A stretch of DNA of 64,000 bases from SLSG01 sp964477035 (GTDB lineage Bacteria > Bacteroidota > Bacteroidia > Bacteroidales > UBA7960): contig CAYZCW010000009.1 in the NCBI GenBank assembly GCA_964477035.1, positions 1 to 64,000 of the forward strand, written 5' to 3'. Both the position numbers and the translations under genes were made by a program. Below the pieces are notes generated by a model. That model searched no databases. It saw only the letters and a program-made list of their open reading frames with translations, and was not told the origin of the DNA. Below, in pieces: positions 34,787-45,094 of the stretch (the stretch's first letter is position 1; each line of letters begins with the position of its first letter).

Positions 34787-35512
34787 TCAGCGGCGCAGCT
34801 GAAAGCTGGTGCCCAGGTAAAGTTTGCGCACCTGCTCGTCCCCGGCCAGGTCTTCGGCCGTTCCGGATTTCAGGATGGATCCTTCGAACAAGAGGTAGGC
34901 CCTGTCGGTGATCGACAGGGTTTCGTGTACGTTATGGTCGGTGATCAGCACCCCGATGTTCTTTTCCTTCAGGCGGGAGACAATGTCCTGGATGTCTTCC
35001 ACGGCGATGGGGTCCACCCCGGCAAAAGGCTCGTCCAGCAGGATGAAACGGGGGTCGACGGCCAGGGACCGCGCGATCTCGGTCCGCCGGCGCTCCCCGC
35101 CCGAGAGGGTGTTGCCCTTGCTTTTGCGCACCTGCTGCAGGCCGAACTCTTCGATAAGTTCCTCCAGCCGGTGGGCCTGTTCGCTGCGGCTCTTGCCCGT
35201 GAACTCCAGCACGGCGCGTATGTTGTCTTCCACGCTCAGCTGGCGGAACACGCTCGCCTCCTGGGCGAGGTAGCCGATGCCCCGCTGGGCGCGCTTGTAC
35301 ATGGGTTCAGAGGTGATCTCCTCCTTGTCCAGGAAGATCCTTCCTTCATTGGGCTTGATCAATCCGACGATCATGTAAAATGTGGTGGTCTTGCCCGCCC
35401 CGTTCGGCCCGAGCAGTCCGACGATCTCGCCCCGCTCCACCTCCACCGACACGTGGTTGACCACCACCCGTTTCTTGTATTTTTTGACCAGGTCTTTCGA
35501 GTATAACCTCAT
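34787..35512 (-). CDS. lptB: Lipopolysaccharide export ABC transporter ATPase
   Basis: Cytosolic ATPase of the LptB2FG complex that pulls lipopolysaccharide from the inner membrane. Walker A is LLGPNGAGKTTTFYMIVGL near residue 36. The signature is LSGGERRRTEIARSL near 138, and Walker B is FILLDEPFAGVDPIA, which is the LptB form. The H-loop is TDHNVHETL. Length 241 is usual. kdsD lies 46 bases upstream on the same strand, the common lipopolysaccharide pairing. Confidence 0.95.
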   Translation of the reverse strand: MRLYSKDLVKKYKKRVVVNHVSVEVERGEIVGLLGPNGAGKTTTFYMIVGLIKPNEGRIFLDKEEITSEPMYKRAQRGIGYLAQEASVFRQLSVEDNIRAVLEFTGKSRSEQAHRLEELIEEFGLQQVRKSKGNTLSGGERRRTEIARSLAVDPRFILLDEPFAGVDPIAVEDIQDIVSRLKEKNIGVLITDHNVHETLSITDRAYLLFEGSILKSGTAEDLAGDEQVRKLYLGTSFQLRR

Positions 35513-35558
35513 GGCATTGGATTTCAGGCTGTTTTGTCACCATCCTGTGCCCGGGGGC

Positions 35559-36524
35559 TCAGATGATGCCTTCATTGAGTATGTCGTGCAGGTGGACCAC
35601 CCCCAGGTAGCGGCCGTCCCCGACCACCAGCAGCTGGGTGATGTTGTTGCTTCTCATGATCTGCAGGGCGTCCACCGCCAGGGTGTCCGGGCCGACCGAC
35701 CTCGGCGTGGCCGTCATGATGTCCCGGGCGCGCAGCGACTGGATGTCCCTGCCCGACTGCAGCATCCTCCGGAGGTCTCCGTCGGTGACAATGCCCACCA
35801 GGTGGTCTCCCTCCAGAACGGCCGTGGCGCCCAGGCGCTTGCCGGAGATCTCCAGGATCAGTTCCTGTATGCCGGCCCCGGCATCCACGGCGGGACGCTC
35901 GTTTCGGGGAAACAGGTCCGAAGCCTTCAGGTACAGCTGCCTGCCCAGTGAGCCGCCGGGATGGTAGCGTGCAAAATCGCTGAGGGTGAAACCCCTGCAT
36001 TGCAGAAGGCAGATGGCCAGGGCGTCTCCCATGACCAGCTGGGCGGTGGTGCTGGTGGTGGGGGCCGGGTTGCCCGGCATGGCTTCCTTTTCCACGGCGG
36101 TGTGGATGAGCAGGTCGGCCTGTTTTGCCAGGAAGGAGTCCGGGTTGCCCACCATGCCGATGAGGGTGGCTCCCAGGTTCTTCAGCATGGGGGTGAGCAC
36201 CTTGATCTCCGGGGTGTTGCCGCTGTTGCTGATGCAGATCACCACGTCGTTTCGCTGCACCATGCCCAGGTCGCCGTGCACCGCATCCGCGGCATGCATG
36301 AACAGGGCGGGGGTGCCCGTGGAGTTAAAGGTGGCCACGATCTTGCTGGCGATGATGGCGCTCTTGCCCACGCCGGTCACCACCACCCGGCCGGGCGACT
36401 CCAGGATGGTTTCCACGGAGCGCACGAATCCGCTGTCTATCTGAGGAATCAGCTTGTTGATGGCCTCCACTTCGGTCCTGATGGCCTCCCGGGCGATATT
36501 CCTGATCTGTTCTGCTGTTTTCAA
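35559..36524 (-). CDS. kdsD: Arabinose-5-phosphate isomerase (KpsF/GutQ family)
   Basis: Makes D-arabinose-5-phosphate, the precursor of Kdo in lipopolysaccharide. An N-terminal SIS domain occupies about residues 1-190 (VVVTGVGKSAIIASKIVATF, FMHAADAVHGDLGMV, ISNSGNTPEI, GNPAPTTSTTAQLVMGDALA). Two CBS domains follow to residue 321. The frame starts with TTG at 36524; no in-frame ATG lies upstream. The N-terminus from this TTG fits the family, and TATTTTAG at 36545-36538 on the same strand could be its -7 element. lptB follows 46 bases later. It is divergent from recQ. Confidence 0.93.
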   Translation of the reverse strand: MKTAEQIRNIAREAIRTEVEAINKLIPQIDSGFVRSVETILESPGRVVVTGVGKSAIIASKIVATFNSTGTPALFMHAADAVHGDLGMVQRNDVVICISNSGNTPEIKVLTPMLKNLGATLIGMVGNPDSFLAKQADLLIHTAVEKEAMPGNPAPTTSTTAQLVMGDALAICLLQCRGFTLSDFARYHPGGSLGRQLYLKASDLFPRNERPAVDAGAGIQELILEISGKRLGATAVLEGDHLVGIVTDGDLRRMLQSGRDIQSLRARDIMTATPRSVGPDTLAVDALQIMRSNNITQLLVVGDGRYLGVVHLHDILNEGII

Positions 36525-36660
36525 GGCTTGGGGCGGGCTAAAATAGTTTTGTTTAAATGGTTTTAAGTGCTACATTTACGATACAAACCTACGGTTTTTT
36601 TTAAAATCAGAAAGAAACCTAAATCATTCCATTCCGGTTCCTGAATGGCGAAATTTTTGA

Positions 36661-36668
36661 TATGTTTG
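36661..36668 (+). promoter_or_regulatory. -7 element upstream of recQ
   Basis: TATGTTTG, a full TAnnTTTG match, 38 bases before the recQ ATG. GTTC lies about 20 bases upstream as a weak -33 element. A second, weaker candidate lies further up: TTG at 36549-36551 and TACATTTA at 36571-36578, with a spacer of 19. Confidence 0.5.
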
Positions 36669-36705
36669 TGATTCCCTGGGGCGTTCCCAGTACACCATTG
36701 TATTC

Positions 36706-38904
<2,199 letters not shown>

Positions 38905-38953
38905 CCTACCACCAACAGCCAACAGCCAAAAGCCAAAAGCCAACCACCAATGA
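38905..38953 (+). repeat. Heptanucleotide tandem repeat array, upstream of the ompH-like gene
   Basis: Seven units of 7 bases in unbroken phase: CCTACCA, CCAACAG, CCAACAG, CCAAAAG, CCAAAAG, CCAACCA, CCAATGA. The array starts at the recQ stop and its last unit contains the ATG of the next gene. The consensus is CCAAnnR. A related array lies at 39623-39692. Confidence 0.85.
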
Positions 38954-39636
38954 CAACAGACCCCACCCCCCGGGATGCCGGCACCCAGCCCGCTCCGGCC
39001 CGCCCCGCAAATGCAAGGCGCATTCCCTTCACCACCCTGATCAATTTGCTTTTATTCGTCGGACTGGTCGTGCTGTACGCGCTGTATTTCCTGCAGCTGA
39101 AGGGGCCCGCTGACGAAGAGGACACCCAGGAGCAGCTCACGGAGATGCAGGAGCAAATCGCCCGGGCCGGTGCGTCCTTTGCCTATGTCAGCTCCGACCG
39201 GCTGATGGAGGAGTATGACCTGGCCATCCGCATGCGGGAAGAGTTCGAGGGGGAACAGCGCCGCCTGGAAAGCGACCTGGAAAGGCGGCAGCGCACCTTT
39301 CAGAACGAAGTGGAGCGTTTTCAGCAAAACATCCAGGCCGGGACCATCAGCATGGACCAGGCCCAGATCCGCGAGCAGGAGCTGATGCAGATGCAGCAGG
39401 AGCTGATCCAGTCGAGCGACACCTACCGGGAACGCCTGGCCAGGAAGGAATTCGAAATGAACCTGGAACTGCTGGAAAAGATCTCTGAATTCCTGGGCCG
39501 GTACAACCGCGAAGCGGGCTACGACTTCATCCTGAGCTATTCCACCGGCGGGGGGATCCTGTTTGCCGACCCCCGGCACGACATCACCGCGGAGGTGGTG
39601 GAACGCCTCAACAACGAACACGCCAACACCCAATAG
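38950..39636 (+). CDS. OmpH/Skp-family protein with N-terminal membrane anchor
   Basis: Skp-like periplasmic chaperone fold. The first 20 residues are Pro/Ala-rich, then one membrane helix (about residues 30-50, TLINLLLFVGLVVLYALYF) anchors the protein; true Skp has a cleaved signal instead. The body (about 70-200) is a long coiled coil rich in Glu, Gln and Arg (FEGEQRRLESDLERRQRTF), followed by FILSYSTGGGILFADPRHDIT, the OmpH end. Many Bacteroidota carry such anchored OmpH proteins of unclear role. The last codons lie inside the second repeat array. Periplasmic chaperone function is inferred. Confidence 0.85.
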   Translation: MTTDPTPRDAGTQPAPARPANARRIPFTTLINLLLFVGLVVLYALYFLQLKGPADEEDTQEQLTEMQEQIARAGASFAYVSSDRLMEEYDLAIRMREEFEGEQRRLESDLERRQRTFQNEVERFQQNIQAGTISMDQAQIREQELMQMQQELIQSSDTYRERLARKEFEMNLELLEKISEFLGRYNREAGYDFILSYSTGGGILFADPRHDITAEVVERLNNEHANTQ

Positions 39637-39692
39637 CCAACCGCCAATACCCAACCGCCAACAACCAGAAGCCAATAACCAACAGCCAACCT
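39623..39692 (+). repeat. Heptanucleotide tandem repeat array, upstream of the isoaspartyl peptidase gene
   Basis: Ten units of 7 bases in unbroken phase: CCAACAC, CCAATAG, CCAACCG, CCAATAC, CCAACCG, CCAACAA, CCAGAAG, CCAATAA, CCAACAG, CCAACCT. The first two units encode the last residues and the stop of the ompH-like gene, and the array ends two bases before the ATG at 39695. The minus strand can be read as a WLLAVGYWLLV-like peptide, which is not a real protein. Confidence 0.88.
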
Positions 39693-39694
39693 CC

Positions 39695-40690
39695 ATGAAA
39701 AACCTCTTCTGCTTCCTGAGCCTGACCTTGTTGCTCGCCGGACTTCCCCTGGCACTTTGCGCACAGAATAACTTTGTTCTGGCCATCCACGGTGGTGCCG
39801 GCAGTCTGTCCCGGGAGGGGCTGACCCCCGAAAGAGAGACCGAATACCATGCCAAGCTGCAGGAGGCCCTGCTGGCAGGGATGGAGATCCTGCGCAGCGG
39901 CGGTACCAGCCTGGATGCGGTGGAGCAGGCGGTGCGCATCATGGAGGAGTCGCCCCTGTTCAATGCCGGCCGCGGGGCCGTGTTCACGGCCGATGGCACA
40001 ATCGAACTGGACGCCTCCATCATGTGCGGAGCCACCCTGAATGCCGGGGCAGTGGCCGGGATCACCACCCTGAAGAGCCCCATCGCCGCGGCCCGCAAAG
40101 TCATGGAGAACTCGCCCCACGTCATGCTGATCGGCAAGGGGGCGGAGCAGTTCGGCTATGAGCAGGGACTGGAAGTGGTGGATCCTTCTTACTTTTTTGA
40201 CCAGCGCCGCTGGGAGCAGTTCCGCGAATACCTGCGCAGGCAGCAAATGCGCGGGGCGCCGGATCCGGCCGATATGAGGGGCACGGTAGGCGCTGTGGCA
40301 CTCGATATTCACGGCAACCTGGCCGCTGCGACTTCCACGGGTGGCATGAACGGCAAGCGTTACGGACGGGTGGGCGACGTTCCTGTGATCGGGGCCGGGA
40401 CTTATGCCAACAATGCCAGCTGTGCCGTCTCCGCCACCGGGCACGGGGAATATTTCATCCGCTATGTGGTGGGCCATGAGATCTCTGCCCAGATGCTCTA
40501 CAAGGGGTCGTCCCTGGAGCAGGCAGCGGGCCACACCATCATGGAGATGCTCCGGGAAGCCGGCGGCACGGGGGGGGTGGTTGCCGTGGACCGGCAAGGC
40601 AATGTGAGCATGCCGTTCAATACCTCGGGCATGTACCGCGGGTTCATCAAGGCAGACGGCACGATGGAGACCCGCATCTTCCCGGACTAG
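39695..40690 (+). CDS. Isoaspartyl peptidase / L-asparaginase (type 2, Ntn hydrolase)
   Basis: N-terminal nucleophile hydrolase that removes beta-aspartyl residues and splits asparagine. A signal peptide (FCFLSLTLLLAGLPLALCAQ) shows export, so it acts in the periplasm. AIHGGAGSLSREGLTPE is the family start, and FNAGRGAVFTADGTIELDAS follows. Self-cleavage is expected before Thr197 in RGTVGAVALD, giving alpha and beta chains. The substrate site has ATSTGGMNGKRYGRVGD. Length 331 is normal. The ATG at 39695 is used because the frame before it lies in the repeat array. Probably part of a protein-degrading lifestyle. Confidence 0.93.
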   Translation: MKNLFCFLSLTLLLAGLPLALCAQNNFVLAIHGGAGSLSREGLTPERETEYHAKLQEALLAGMEILRSGGTSLDAVEQAVRIMEESPLFNAGRGAVFTADGTIELDASIMCGATLNAGAVAGITTLKSPIAAARKVMENSPHVMLIGKGAEQFGYEQGLEVVDPSYFFDQRRWEQFREYLRRQQMRGAPDPADMRGTVGAVALDIHGNLAAATSTGGMNGKRYGRVGDVPVIGAGTYANNASCAVSATGHGEYFIRYVVGHEISAQMLYKGSSLEQAAGHTIMEMLREAGGTGGVVAVDRQGNVSMPFNTSGMYRGFIKADGTMETRIFPD

Positions 40691-40699
40691 AGGCCGTCC

Positions 40700-41200
40700 T
40701 TACTGGTTCTCATACTGCATCATCTCGGCGGAGAAATACTGTATCTTCACCCCGGCATCCTCCAGCATTTTTTCCGACTCTGCCCCGTCGTGGTATTTCT
40801 TTTCGCAGACCACCCGGGTGATGCCGCAGTTGATGATCAGCATGGCACACACACGGCAGGGAGTCATCCGGCAGTACAGGGTGGCCCCTTCTATGCCGAT
40901 CCCCAGGCGGGCGGCCTGGCAGATGGCATTCTGTTCTGCGTGGACCGTGCGGACGCAATGCATGCTGGTGCGTCCGTCTTCATGCAACATCTTCTTCATC
41001 TGATGTCCCACTTCATCACAATGGGCCAGTCCCTTGGGGGATCCGACGTAGCCGGTGACAAGGATCTGGCGGTCCCGGGCGATCACGCAGCCGCTGCGGC
41101 CACGGTCGCAGGTGGCCCGCTTGCTAACCGTGTGGGCAATCTCCATAAAATATTCGTCCCAGCTGGGACGCTGATAGCCGGAACTTTCCATCATGGTCAT
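40700..41200 (-). CDS. dCMP deaminase-family protein
   Basis: Zinc-dependent deaminase of the deoxycytidylate (ComEB) group. It turns dCMP into dUMP for dTTP synthesis. The zinc site is HAEQNAI (His-Ala-Glu) with PCRVC downstream, near residues 90 and 118. The allosteric/substrate region YVGSPKGLAHCDEVGH is also typical, and the N-terminus begins RPSWDEYFMEIAHTVSKR. I use the ATG at 41200, which overlaps the stop of the upstream kinase gene as ATGA; the frame opens 39 codons earlier without family support. Length about 166. Confidence 0.92.
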   Translation of the reverse strand: MTMMESSGYQRPSWDEYFMEIAHTVSKRATCDRGRSGCVIARDRQILVTGYVGSPKGLAHCDEVGHQMKKMLHEDGRTSMHCVRTVHAEQNAICQAARLGIGIEGATLYCRMTPCRVCAMLIINCGITRVVCEKKYHDGAESEKMLEDAGVKIQYFSAEMMQYENQ

Positions 41201-41778
41201 TTGTTTTGGGTGGTGAGGCCGTGCCCGCCCACCTTGCGGTAGAAGCATTCGATCTGCAGGCTCAGGGCGTGCCGGTTGCCATTGTTGGTAATCAGGTGGT
41301 CTGCCTGGCGGATGCATTCGGCCAGGTTCTGGTGGTAGGGGTTGTCCGAATGCATTTCCCGCTCTTCGTTCTGCAGGAAGGTATCGAACGACACCCGGTC
41401 AGTCTCCGAATTCCGCTTCCGGATGCGGTTGTAGCGGATGCGGGCATCGGCATCCACCGCCAGGAGAACGAATCCCGGCTTGTCTCTCAACAGGGCGACC
41501 TCCCCGGGGCTGCGGATGCTTTCGATGATGCAGGGCGCCCCTTGCCGGGTGGCGCGGGCAAACAGCTGTTCGATGATATGGGCCGGTCCGTTTTTCGCCC
41601 TCAGCTCGTTGGCCACGGCCGTCAGGGTGTCGCGGTTCACCTCCATGCCGCGGCTGCGAAGCTCTCCGGCCAGGAACTCCCGGACGCTGTGGTGCACGAA
41701 GCCTTTTTCCCGCACCAGGTAATCCACCACCGTGCCTTTCCCGGCCCCGAGGGTACCGGTGATGCCAACGATCAACAT
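41197..41778 (-). CDS. Small P-loop kinase, dephospho-CoA kinase / UPF0200-like
   Basis: Nucleotide-binding protein of 193 residues. The ATG at 41778 puts Walker A at the very N-terminus (MLIVGITGTLGAGKGTVVD). RDTLTAVANELRAKNGPAHI is followed by IIESIRSPGEVALLRD, and then by IRYNRIRKRNSETDRVSFD, which looks like a lid. This order resembles the archaeal UPF0200 kinases and dephospho-CoA kinase. Its substrate is not known. ATGA coupling to the dCMP deaminase gene suggests a (deoxy)nucleotide, perhaps a nucleoside monophosphate, as substrate. That part is inference. Confidence 0.72.
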   Translation of the reverse strand: MLIVGITGTLGAGKGTVVDYLVREKGFVHHSVREFLAGELRSRGMEVNRDTLTAVANELRAKNGPAHIIEQLFARATRQGAPCIIESIRSPGEVALLRDKPGFVLLAVDADARIRYNRIRKRNSETDRVSFDTFLQNEEREMHSDNPYHQNLAECIRQADHLITNNGNRHALSLQIECFYRKVGGHGLTTQNK

Positions 41779-42064
41779 GCTTTTTTTTGTAAAAATAAGC
41801 GATTTTTTTCTCGCCCGGGGAAGGCCCGGGACAGGCCCAAGCCGGTCCAATAGAATGTTTATTTGAAAGTATCTGTAAATAAGTTAATTAAAGTATCCTG
41901 CGTCCCGATAAAAATTTTCTGCCCCGTGCATTTCGGATGAAAAATTGATCTACTTTTGCGCTAGAGACCGGTTCCTCCCGGGCGGGCGCAACGGCCTGGC
42001 CCGTCAGGGTTTCCGGAGTTGTAATCCAACAATAAAAACAACGATCCTTACATCCAGAAACTGA
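41779..42064. other. Divergent intergenic region upstream of kamA
   Basis: 286 bases between the small kinase gene and kamA. The first half is A/T-rich. It contains a candidate promoter at 41951-41958. The following 100 bases form a GC-rich leader with short inverted repeats; I could not match it to a known riboswitch class. No coding frame of interest is present. Confidence 0.5.
41951..41958 (+). promoter_or_regulatory. -7 element upstream of the kamA operon
   Basis: TACTTTTG followed by CG, a full TAnnTTTG match in an A/T-rich stretch. A TTTC lies 16 bases upstream; a good -33 element at normal spacing is not seen. The leader to the first kamA ATG would be about 106 bases. Confidence 0.5.
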
Positions 42065-43324
42065 ATGAAAGCTTCCGAGCTTCACCGGGAGGATTTGCCG
42101 GGCAAATCAGGCGAATCCTCCGAGGCCTGCGACGCGGATGAACCTCCCGGTTGTCCCGCACGGCCTGAAATCCTACACAAGAATGGCACGATGGTCCTTT
42201 CAGACCGTTCGCGCAACTTCCTTCACCGTTTTTTTCCCGGCAGCACAGAATCGAACTGGAACTCCTGGCAATGGCAGATCCGTCATAGCTTCACCCGCTT
42301 GTCCCAGTTAAGCGACATCCTGTTGCCGGACGAAAATGAGATCCGTCCGCAACCCGGACTGAATGACAGCCTGCCCCTGCGCATCACCCCCTATTATGCC
42401 AGCCTGCTGGACACTGAGGACAGCCGGCAGGCCCTGCGCCGCAGCGTGGTGCCGGTCCTGGACGAATTCCTGCTGGGACCCGGGGAGGCTTCCGACCCTT
42501 TATCAGAGGAGGGAGACAGCCCGGTTCCCAACCTGGTGCACCGGTATCCGGACCGGGTGCTTCTGCTGGCCACCGGCTTCTGTTCGACTTACTGCCGTTA
42601 TTGCACCCGCTCCCACATGGTGGCCAAGGATAAGTGCCACGTGGGACCCGGCGCCTGGCTGCCGGCTCTGGAGTATATTCGCTCCCACCCGGCGGTGCGG
42701 GATGTGATCATCTCTGGGGGCGACCCCCTGACCATGCCCGATGGCCGCCTCGCCTACCTGTTATCGGCCCTGCGGGCCATTCCGCATGTGGAGATCATCC
42801 GCATCGGCACCAAGGTGCCGGTGGTGCTGCCCCAGCGCATCACCCCCGCCCTGGTGGCCATGCTCAGAAAATACCATCCCCTGTTCATGAGCATCCATTT
42901 CACCCACCCCGACGAGCTGAGCCCGGAGGTGGCCCAGGCCTGCGGCCGGCTCGCCGATGCGGGCATTCCCCTGGGGAGCCAGACCGTGCTGCTGAAGGGG
43001 ATCAACGATGAGGTCGGGCTGATGCGCCGGTTGATGCAGGGATTGCTTCGTATCCGGGTTCGTCCATACTACCTCTACCAGTGCGATCCGGTGCCCGGCT
43101 CGGCCCATTTCCGCACCACGGTGGAGAAAGGACTGGAGATCATTGCCGGGTTGCGCGGCCATACCTCCGGCTATGCCGTGCCCCAATACGTGATCGATGC
43201 CCCGGGAGGCGGGGGCAAGATTCCCTTGCTGCCCCCTTACTTGCAGGGCCATGACAGCAGGGGGATCATCCTGCGCAATTACCAGGGAAGGCGCTTCGTC
43301 TACCCGGATCTGGACATTGCCTGA
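42065..43324 (+). CDS. kamA: Lysine 2,3-aminomutase (radical SAM, PLP)
   Basis: Converts L-lysine to L-beta-lysine. The radical SAM cluster motif CX3CX2C is Cys173, Cys177 and Cys180 (TGFCSTYCRYCTRSH). Lys385 in APGGGGKIPLLPPY fits the PLP-binding lysine. Asp341 (LYQCDPVPGS) and Asp378 (VIDAPGG) are 37 residues apart, as are the two aspartates that hold the substrate epsilon-amino group in Clostridium lysine 2,3-aminomutase; glutamate 2,3-aminomutase has Lys and Asn there. The first 40 residues are poorly conserved, and a later ATG at 42191 is possible. Length 419. It leads a four-gene operon, with 24 bases to the next gene. Confidence 0.9.
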   Translation: MKASELHREDLPGKSGESSEACDADEPPGCPARPEILHKNGTMVLSDRSRNFLHRFFPGSTESNWNSWQWQIRHSFTRLSQLSDILLPDENEIRPQPGLNDSLPLRITPYYASLLDTEDSRQALRRSVVPVLDEFLLGPGEASDPLSEEGDSPVPNLVHRYPDRVLLLATGFCSTYCRYCTRSHMVAKDKCHVGPGAWLPALEYIRSHPAVRDVIISGGDPLTMPDGRLAYLLSALRAIPHVEIIRIGTKVPVVLPQRITPALVAMLRKYHPLFMSIHFTHPDELSPEVAQACGRLADAGIPLGSQTVLLKGINDEVGLMRRLMQGLLRIRVRPYYLYQCDPVPGSAHFRTTVEKGLEIIAGLRGHTSGYAVPQYVIDAPGGGGKIPLLPPYLQGHDSRGIILRNYQGRRFVYPDLDIA

Positions 43325-43348
43325 ACCAGCAACCGCAAAACCGCACCC

Positions 43349-45094
43349 ATGTTCAGGATAAGGAAAATCCAGGACGACTTGTTTCCCATGAACCGGCAGG
43401 CCGTGGAGCAGGTGCAGGAGATCCTCCGCAGCCGCTTCCCCGCCCTGAGGGAAGATCAGGTCGCGGCCATCCCCCACCAGCTGAGGGATCCATTGAAATA
43501 CCGGTTCCGCAGCATCCTGTTCGTGGCAGAGAACATCCGGGGGAGGGTGCAGGGCTTTGCCCTGCTGATGCATGCCCCGGACGAGCGGTTCTGCTTTCTG
43601 GACTATATTGCCACCTCGCGCGGGGCCACGGCTTCCGGAACGGGCAGCGCCCTGTACGAACGCTGCAGGGAGGAAGCCCGCCTGCTGAAGGCCACCGGCA
43701 TCTATATGGAGGGCCTGCCCGACGACCCCGCCCTCTGTCCTGACCTGGAAATCCTTGAGGAAAACAGGGCCCGGCTGAAATTCTGGGAACGTTTCGGGGT
43801 CAGGCCCATTGCCAATACCCGTTACGAGACCCCCGTAAAGGAAGGGGACACCTGTCCCCCATACCTGCTTGCCGACATCCTGGACAATGGGGAGCCTCCC
43901 GCTGCGGCCAGGGCCCGGCAGGTCTGTGAGGCCATTCTGCGTAGAAAATACGGGGATTACTGTCCGGACGACTACATTCGGGACGTGGTGGAATCCTTCC
44001 GCGACGATCCGGTGGTGCTGCGTCCCTTCCGGTACTTGCGTAAACAGCCGGCAGCAATTGCCGTTGCCCGCGGTCCTGACGAGGGTCCCCCGGTGCGGCT
44101 GTTCTACAATGAGCACCACGACATCCATCATGTACGGGAGCGGGGTTATGTGGAGTCGCCCGTCCGCATCCGGGTCCTGCTCAAGACCTTCGGGACGTCC
44201 CCCCTGTTGAAGCAGGGGACAGCCCGCTCGTTTCCGGAGAAACACATACGGGCGGTTCATGCCCCTGAGCTGGTGGACTACCTCAAGGCGGCCTGTCGTG
44301 CCACCCCGGAGGGCAGGTCGGTCTATCCCTATGTGTTTCCGATCCGCAATCCCGACCGCCGGCCGAAGGACCTGGGTATCCTGGCCGGCTATTACTGCAT
44401 CGACACCTTCACCCCGGTCCACCGCAATGCCTGGGAGGCAGCCCGCCGCGCGGTCGACTGTGCCCTGAGCGGGGCAGAGGAGCTGCTGGGAGGGCATCCA
44501 TGCGCATACGCCCTGGTCAGGCCCCCGGGCCACCACGCCGAAACCAGGGTTTACGGTGGGTTCTGTTACCTGAATTCAGCGGCGATCGCCGCCCATTACC
44601 TCAGCCGTTACGGGAGGGTGGCCTTGCTGGACATCGATTACCACCACGGCAACGGACACCAGGAGATCTTTTACCGCCGCAGCGATGTGCTGACCCTCAG
44701 CATACACGGACATCCATCCACCACCTATCCTTATTTCTGTGGCTTCCGACGGGAAAGGGGGGAAGGCCCGGGTTTGGGTTACAACCACAATTATCCGCTG
44801 CGGGAGCAGGCTCCCGCCACCGAATACCGCAAAGTGCTGGCCGCCGCCCTGCAGGAAGTGGCCCGGTACGCACCCGCCTGGCTGGTGGTTTCTTTCGGTC
44901 TGGACACCGCCAAGGGGGACCCCACGGGTTCGTTTGCCTTCACGGGCCGGGATTTTGAGAAGGCGGGACGCATGATCGGCAGCCTGCGCCTGCCCTTGCT
45001 GCTGGTGCAGGAGGGGGGCTACCTGACGCGGTCCATGGGGCAGAATGCCCTGTCATTCATCAAAGGGATACACGAAACCATCACCAGATCATGA
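43349..45094 (+). CDS. GNAT acetyltransferase fused to histone-deacetylase-like amidohydrolase
   Basis: One chain of 581 residues with two opposed activities. Residues 1 to about 165 are a GNAT-like acetyltransferase (FALLMHAPDERFCFLDYIA, then GTGSALYERCREEARLLK and FWERFGVRPI). Residues from about 250 are a class II deacetylase / acetylpolyamine amidohydrolase. It has RPPGHHAE with His395-His396, zinc ligands Asp430 and His432 in LLDIDYHHGNGHQ, Asp524 in AKGDPTGSF, and Tyr559 in QEGGYLTRS. All catalytic residues seem intact. Its stop overlaps the next start as ATGA. Substrate is unknown; in this operon acetyl-beta-lysine or a polyamine-like amine is the natural guess. Confidence 0.88.
   Translation: MFRIRKIQDDLFPMNRQAVEQVQEILRSRFPALREDQVAAIPHQLRDPLKYRFRSILFVAENIRGRVQGFALLMHAPDERFCFLDYIATSRGATASGTGSALYERCREEARLLKATGIYMEGLPDDPALCPDLEILEENRARLKFWERFGVRPIANTRYETPVKEGDTCPPYLLADILDNGEPPAAARARQVCEAILRRKYGDYCPDDYIRDVVESFRDDPVVLRPFRYLRKQPAAIAVARGPDEGPPVRLFYNEHHDIHHVRERGYVESPVRIRVLLKTFGTSPLLKQGTARSFPEKHIRAVHAPELVDYLKAACRATPEGRSVYPYVFPIRNPDRRPKDLGILAGYYCIDTFTPVHRNAWEAARRAVDCALSGAEELLGGHPCAYALVRPPGHHAETRVYGGFCYLNSAAIAAHYLSRYGRVALLDIDYHHGNGHQEIFYRRSDVLTLSIHGHPSTTYPYFCGFRRERGEGPGLGYNHNYPLREQAPATEYRKVLAAALQEVARYAPAWLVVSFGLDTAKGDPTGSFAFTGRDFEKAGRMIGSLRLPLLLVQEGGYLTRSMGQNALSFIKGIHETITRS

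Noticed and set aside
38905..39692. The heptad arrays as a CRISPR or as coding repeats (WLLAVGYWLLV on the minus strand)
   Set aside because: Units are 7 bases with no spacers, and the minus-strand frames have no starts or context of real genes.
41959..42064. Riboswitch in the kamA leader
   Set aside because: The leader is GC-rich with short inverted repeats, but I could not match the conserved core of the lysine, SAM or other known classes.
43325..43348. Possible third heptad array before the acetyltransferase-deacetylase gene
   Set aside because: CCAGCAA and CCGCAAA are similar, but the phase breaks after two units and the match is too short.
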